Shown one piece after another: positions 5,242 to 7,667 of a stretch of DNA of 7,667 nt. The stretch covers positions 1 to 7,667 of the forward strand of contig JAUNCV010000100.1 of the NCBI GenBank assembly GCA_030526445.1, given 5' to 3'. The position numbers and the translations under genes were made by a program. Source of the DNA: Bacteroidales bacterium. GTDB lineage: Bacteria > Bacteroidota > Bacteroidia > Bacteroidales > UBA3663. How positions within the stretch are numbered: position 1 is the stretch's first letter; every line of letters starts with the position of its first letter. Under the pieces are notes generated by a model. The model made no database searches and had not been told where the DNA came from. It saw only the letters and a list, made by a program, of their open reading frames with translations.

Positions 5242-6392
5242 AACTAAAGAAATTGCCTCTGCTTGTACGCATCGTCATAGCCATTATCATAGGCATTGGT
5301 CTGGGATTTGTGATGCCCGAACCCATCATTCGAGGATTCAATACATTTAATGGCATTTTCGACCAAGTGCTGAAATTCCTCATTCCGCTCATCATTGTGG
5401 GCCTCGTCACTCCTGCCATTGCCGATGTGGGCAAAGGTGCCGGCAAGATGCTGGCCATTACGGCGGGCATTGCCTACAGCGCTACTGTGCTCTCGGGCCT
5501 GTTCTCGTATGGATGTAGCACCTGGATGTTTCCGCACGTCATTCTGCAAGAAACCACGCTCATAACAAACGAGGGTTCAAGTTTCCCCGCTTACTTCGGC
5601 ATAGAAATTCCTCCAGTCATGGCTGTGATGACGGCACTCATCTCCTCGTTCCTGTTGGGCTTGGGCATTGCAGCCTTCGGTGCACAGACACTCAAAAGCT
5701 GCTTTGACGAATTTAAGGCCATCGTGACTCATGCCATCGGCAAAGTGATAATTCCGCTATTGCCCGTTTATATCTTCGGTCTTTTTCTCGACATGACGGC
5801 TTCGGGCAATGTGGGCCCGGTGCTCGCTTCGTTCCTACAGGTCATAGCCATTATCTTTGTGCTCACGGCTATTCTGCTGCTGGTACAATATGGCATTGCG
5901 GGTCTCATTACTGGCCGAAGTCCGATAAAACTGCTGGGCAACATGATGCCGGCTTATTTCACGGCGCTCGGCACTTCTTCTTCGGCCGCAACAATTCCTG
6001 TAACACTGCAACAAACCCTGAAAAATGGAGTTTCTGAAGGCGTGGCGGGTTTTGTTATTCCGCTGTGTGCCACAATTCATCTCTCGGGTTCGACCCTCAA
6101 GATTGTGGCCTGTGCCATTGCCATTATGATGATGCAAGGCATTCCATACGATTTCCCTCTCATGCTGGGCTTTATCCTGATGTTAGGCATTACGATGGTG
6201 GCTGCACCCGGTGTGCCTGGTGGTGCAATCATGGCGGCTTTGGGCATTCTTGACAGTATCCTAGGATTCAGTCCCGAACAGCAGGCCATGATGATTACTC
6301 TCTATGTGGCCATGGACTCGTTTGGAACCGCATGCAATGTGACGGGTGATGGCGCAATTGCCCTGATTGTTGACAAAATCAGAAAAAAATAA
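5238..6392 (+). CDS. DAACS-family cation symporter, divergent substrate and ion site
   Basis: The 384-aa inner-membrane protein has the glutamate/aspartate/neutral amino acid symporter fold. Hydrophobic helices run throughout, with the serine-rich re-entrant loop GTSSSAATIP (245-254), the second re-entrant segment APGVPGGAIMAALGI (323-337) and the final helix with D360 and NVTGD (367-371). Two landmark sites differ from aspartate transporters. The TM7 NMDGT motif, part of the sodium sites, reads HLSGS (281-285). The arginine that binds the substrate side-chain carboxylate (R397 in GltPh) is G363 when aligned on NVTGD. I therefore expect a neutral or otherwise non-dicarboxylate substrate and possibly altered ion coupling. 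The length is slightly below the usual 400-430 residues. It is the last gene of the carbonic anhydrase operon. Annotation as DctA or GltP would overstate what is known. Confidence 0.88.
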   Translation: MKLKKLPLLVRIVIAIIIGIGLGFVMPEPIIRGFNTFNGIFDQVLKFLIPLIIVGLVTPAIADVGKGAGKMLAITAGIAYSATVLSGLFSYGCSTWMFPHVILQETTLITNEGSSFPAYFGIEIPPVMAVMTALISSFLLGLGIAAFGAQTLKSCFDEFKAIVTHAIGKVIIPLLPVYIFGLFLDMTASGNVGPVLASFLQVIAIIFVLTAILLLVQYGIAGLITGRSPIKLLGNMMPAYFTALGTSSSAATIPVTLQQTLKNGVSEGVAGFVIPLCATIHLSGSTLKIVACAIAIMMMQGIPYDFPLMLGFILMLGITMVAAPGVPGGAIMAALGILDSILGFSPEQQAMMITLYVAMDSFGTACNVTGDGAIALIVDKIRKK

Positions 6393-6484
6393 GGCTTCTA
6401 TTAAGACAAAGCCCAGGCTTAATAGATGATCAAGCCCGGTCTTAATAGAAGACCAACTTGAGGCTTAATAGAAGGCTAATTTCA
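6393..6484. repeat. Four-unit 23-bp degenerate tandem repeat, first core inverted
   Basis: The core CTTAATAGA(A)G appears at 6418, 6441 and 6464, and its exact reverse complement CTTCTATTAAG at 6395. All four are exactly 23 bp apart. Units 6393-6415, 6416-6438, 6439-6461 and 6462-6484 begin GGCTT or GTCTT, and units 1 and 2 contain AAGCCC near their ends. Units 1 and 3 can pair over 13 bp (6395-6407 with 6439-6451), and unit 3 forms its own 6-bp hairpin (6438-6443/6449-6454). The array begins directly after the symporter stop. Confidence 0.75.
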
Positions 6485-6531
6485 ACTCTCTGCCGAGAGA
6501 AAAAAATTTTGCTGGGCAGAGAGTTAAAATT
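6478..6531. other. Long imperfect hairpin upstream of the hydrolase gene
   Basis: Bases 6478-6494 pair with 6515-6531 over 17 positions with one C-A mismatch (6483/6526), around a 20-nt A/T-rich loop. The GC-rich part is CTCTGCC/GGCAGAG. No T tract follows on either strand, so a standard intrinsic terminator is doubtful. It may act as a 3' stabiliser of the symporter transcript or a leader structure of the hydrolase gene, which starts 13-25 bp later. Confidence 0.55.
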
Positions 6532-6555
6532 GAATAATCCAACATGCTTCAAAAT

Positions 6556-7542
6556 ATGAAAAAAATCTTTGTAATAATAGCCGTCTGCTTAATGGTAGGT
6601 GCAGGGTTCTACCTTTGTTCGAAAATAGATGTAAGCAGCACCAACAAAGACAGCGAAAGAGTGTGGACATGGGCTGCAGACTCGTCTGCTTGGTATCAAG
6701 CTGGCAGCGAACCTAGCAACGATAAAATAGATGTGCTCTACATCACTTCGACCGAAGTTATCTCCGCATTCGATGACGAGGGAAAAGAGGTGGCTCGTGC
6801 CACGCTTTGCAAAGCCGACCGCGATAACTTCGAGGCAGAGATGAGATGGGTGGAAAATAATATGTTTTTCGATGACTTTAACTTTGTTGCCCCCTTCTAC
6901 CACCAGCTGACATTTAATTCGCTCCACAAGTGTTCGCATGATTCGCTCACATCTTTATATAAAGAGGTGCAGAGTGAGATTTTCGAGCTATTCGATTATT
7001 ATATGGAACACATCAACCACAATCGGCCATTCATTTTGGCAGGATTCAGTCAAGGCGGAATGATTACGCTCGATTTGCTTCGACACATGACCGAAGAACA
7101 ATACCAACGCATGGTTGCAACCTACACAATCGGTTACAAAGTGACTGAAAAAGATCTGCAGCACCCTCACATCAAGGCTGCAAAGGGTGAAACTGACCGA
7201 GGCGTTGTGGTTTCGTTCAACTCTGTGCAATCGATCGATGCAATATGGGACATGGTTTCAAAAGGAGCTGCTACCTGCATCAATCCAGTCAACTGGATGA
7301 CGGATGCTACACCAGCCTCTTTTATCGACCAAAGAGCAGGAATTAGCAATACAGTTCATGTTGACACAACACACAACGTGCTATTGGTAGAAAGCGAAAA
7401 ACCAGAATATTATGAGGAACAAATGAAGAAAATTGGTTTCTTTGGCGAAGCTGGCGTAAGCAACAAAAACCTTCACCGTTGGGATTTGCTTTTCTATGGC
7501 AAACAGATTCACGACAATGCTCTCAAAAGAGCTCGAAACTAA
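6556..7542 (+). CDS. Membrane-anchored or secreted alpha/beta hydrolase, DUF3089-like
   Basis: With the chosen start the protein has 328 aa. Residues 4-21 form a hydrophobic signal or anchor after MKK, pointing to export without a lipobox. The nucleophile elbow GFSQG (163-167) places Ser165 as the likely catalytic residue. CINPVNW (241-247) and the C-terminal NLHRWDLLFYG...NALKR pattern fit the DUF3089 family of lipase/esterase-like hydrolases. H307 is the likely catalytic histidine. The acid residue is not clear. The substrate is unknown; an ester in the periplasm is a reasonable guess. The ATG at 6544 would add only four residues (MLQN); I prefer 6556 because MKK gives a cleaner signal. It appears monocistronic, with a repeat/hairpin region before it and a strong terminator after it. 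Codon use is similar to that of its neighbours. Confidence 0.87.
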   Translation: MKKIFVIIAVCLMVGAGFYLCSKIDVSSTNKDSERVWTWAADSSAWYQAGSEPSNDKIDVLYITSTEVISAFDDEGKEVARATLCKADRDNFEAEMRWVENNMFFDDFNFVAPFYHQLTFNSLHKCSHDSLTSLYKEVQSEIFELFDYYMEHINHNRPFILAGFSQGGMITLDLLRHMTEEQYQRMVATYTIGYKVTEKDLQHPHIKAAKGETDRGVVVSFNSVQSIDAIWDMVSKGAATCINPVNWMTDATPASFIDQRAGISNTVHVDTTHNVLLVESEKPEYYEEQMKKIGFFGEAGVSNKNLHRWDLLFYGKQIHDNALKRARN

Positions 7543-7570
7543 AACAAAGAGAAGTTTTCGCATAAAACAA

Positions 7571-7611
7571 AAGTTCCCTAACTGGAAAAATCCAATTAGG
7601 GAACTTTTTTT
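7571..7611 (+). terminator. Strong intrinsic terminator of the hydrolase gene, possibly bidirectional
   Basis: Bases 7571-7586 pair with 7591-7606 over 16 positions with one mismatch (7582/7595), around a 4-nt A loop, and seven T (7605-7611) follow. On the opposite strand the mismatch becomes a G-U pair and TTGTTTT follows the stem, so the same hairpin could also end the convergent tRNA-His transcript. Confidence 0.88.
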
Positions 7612-7613
7612 CG

Positions 7614-7667
7614 GGTGCCTAGTGGGGCTCGAACCCACGACATTCAGAACCACAATCTGACGCTCTA
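7614..7667 (-). tRNA. tRNA-His (GTG), partial, cut by the window edge
   Basis: Read on the minus strand, an anticodon arm TCAGA-TTGTGGT-TCTGA carries anticodon GTG, decoding histidine. The T arm GTGGG-TTCGAGC-CCCAC and the 3' acceptor strand TAGGCAC follow, then discriminator C at 7614. The next bases are CG, so CCA is not encoded, as is usual in Bacteroidetes. C73 fits the G-1:C73 identity pair of tRNA-His. The 5' acceptor strand and most of the D arm lie beyond the right edge. Confidence 0.93.

Noticed and set aside
6393..6484. CRISPR-like array
   Set aside because: Units are only 23 bp with no unique spacers between them, the first core is inverted, and there are no cas genes nearby.
7381..7653. 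Minus-strand open frame of 90 codons
   Set aside because: It runs antisense through the hydrolase 3' end, the terminator and the tRNA-His gene, with no recognisable protein features.

Overview
The window looks like a chromosomal segment of a Bacteroidales bacterium, possibly Prevotellaceae. Three signs point there. Promoters carry the Bacteroidetes -33/-7 signature (TTTG, 19 nt, TAnnTTTG) with no obvious Shine-Dalgarno sites. The tRNA gene does not encode its CCA end. The gene families (TPR lipoprotein with a membrane segment and HTH-like tail, ECF sigma factor with a beta-barrel-fused partner, DUF3089 hydrolase) are typical of the phylum. I see no insertion sequence, CRISPR array, phage gene or frameshifted gene.

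Left part (1-3711, minus strand). A sigma factor gene (3711-3163) overlaps by 4 bp a gene for a membrane-anchored protein (3166-1937). That protein has an anti-sigma-like N-terminus, a long periplasmic linker and a C-terminal outer-membrane-type beta-barrel. Downstream is a separately promoted gene (1729-176) for a TPR lipoprotein with an internal membrane helix, a coiled coil and a degenerate HTH-like tail. About 77 bp of its upstream region is repeated (69/77 identical) just downstream of the gene. This suggests a tandem duplication, with a paralogue probably starting just beyond the left edge. The repeat contains two TTGTAAG boxes one helical turn apart, next to the -33 element.

Middle (3712-6392). 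A 340-bp divergent intergenic region holds promoter-like elements for both directions. A tight plus-strand operon follows: a short beta-class carbonic anhydrase, an unrecognised 213-aa soluble protein, and a DAACS-family (glutamate/neutral amino acid type) symporter. The last two overlap by 4 bp. The symporter keeps the fold signatures but lacks the NMDGT motif and the substrate-carboxylate arginine of the classic aspartate transporters, so both its substrate and its ion coupling are open.

Right part (6393-7667). A 151-bp intergenic region carries four degenerate 23-bp repeat units, the first with an inverted core, and a 17-position hairpin without a U tract. Next is a membrane-anchored or secreted alpha/beta hydrolase of the DUF3089 type. 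A strong terminator-like hairpin lies between it and a convergent tRNA-His gene cut by the right edge.

The likeliest under-described items are the carbonic anhydrase/unknown protein/divergent symporter operon, the anti-sigma/beta-barrel fusion, the duplicated TPR-gene control region and the 23-bp phased repeat. All functional links between neighbours are inferred from gene order and sequence only.
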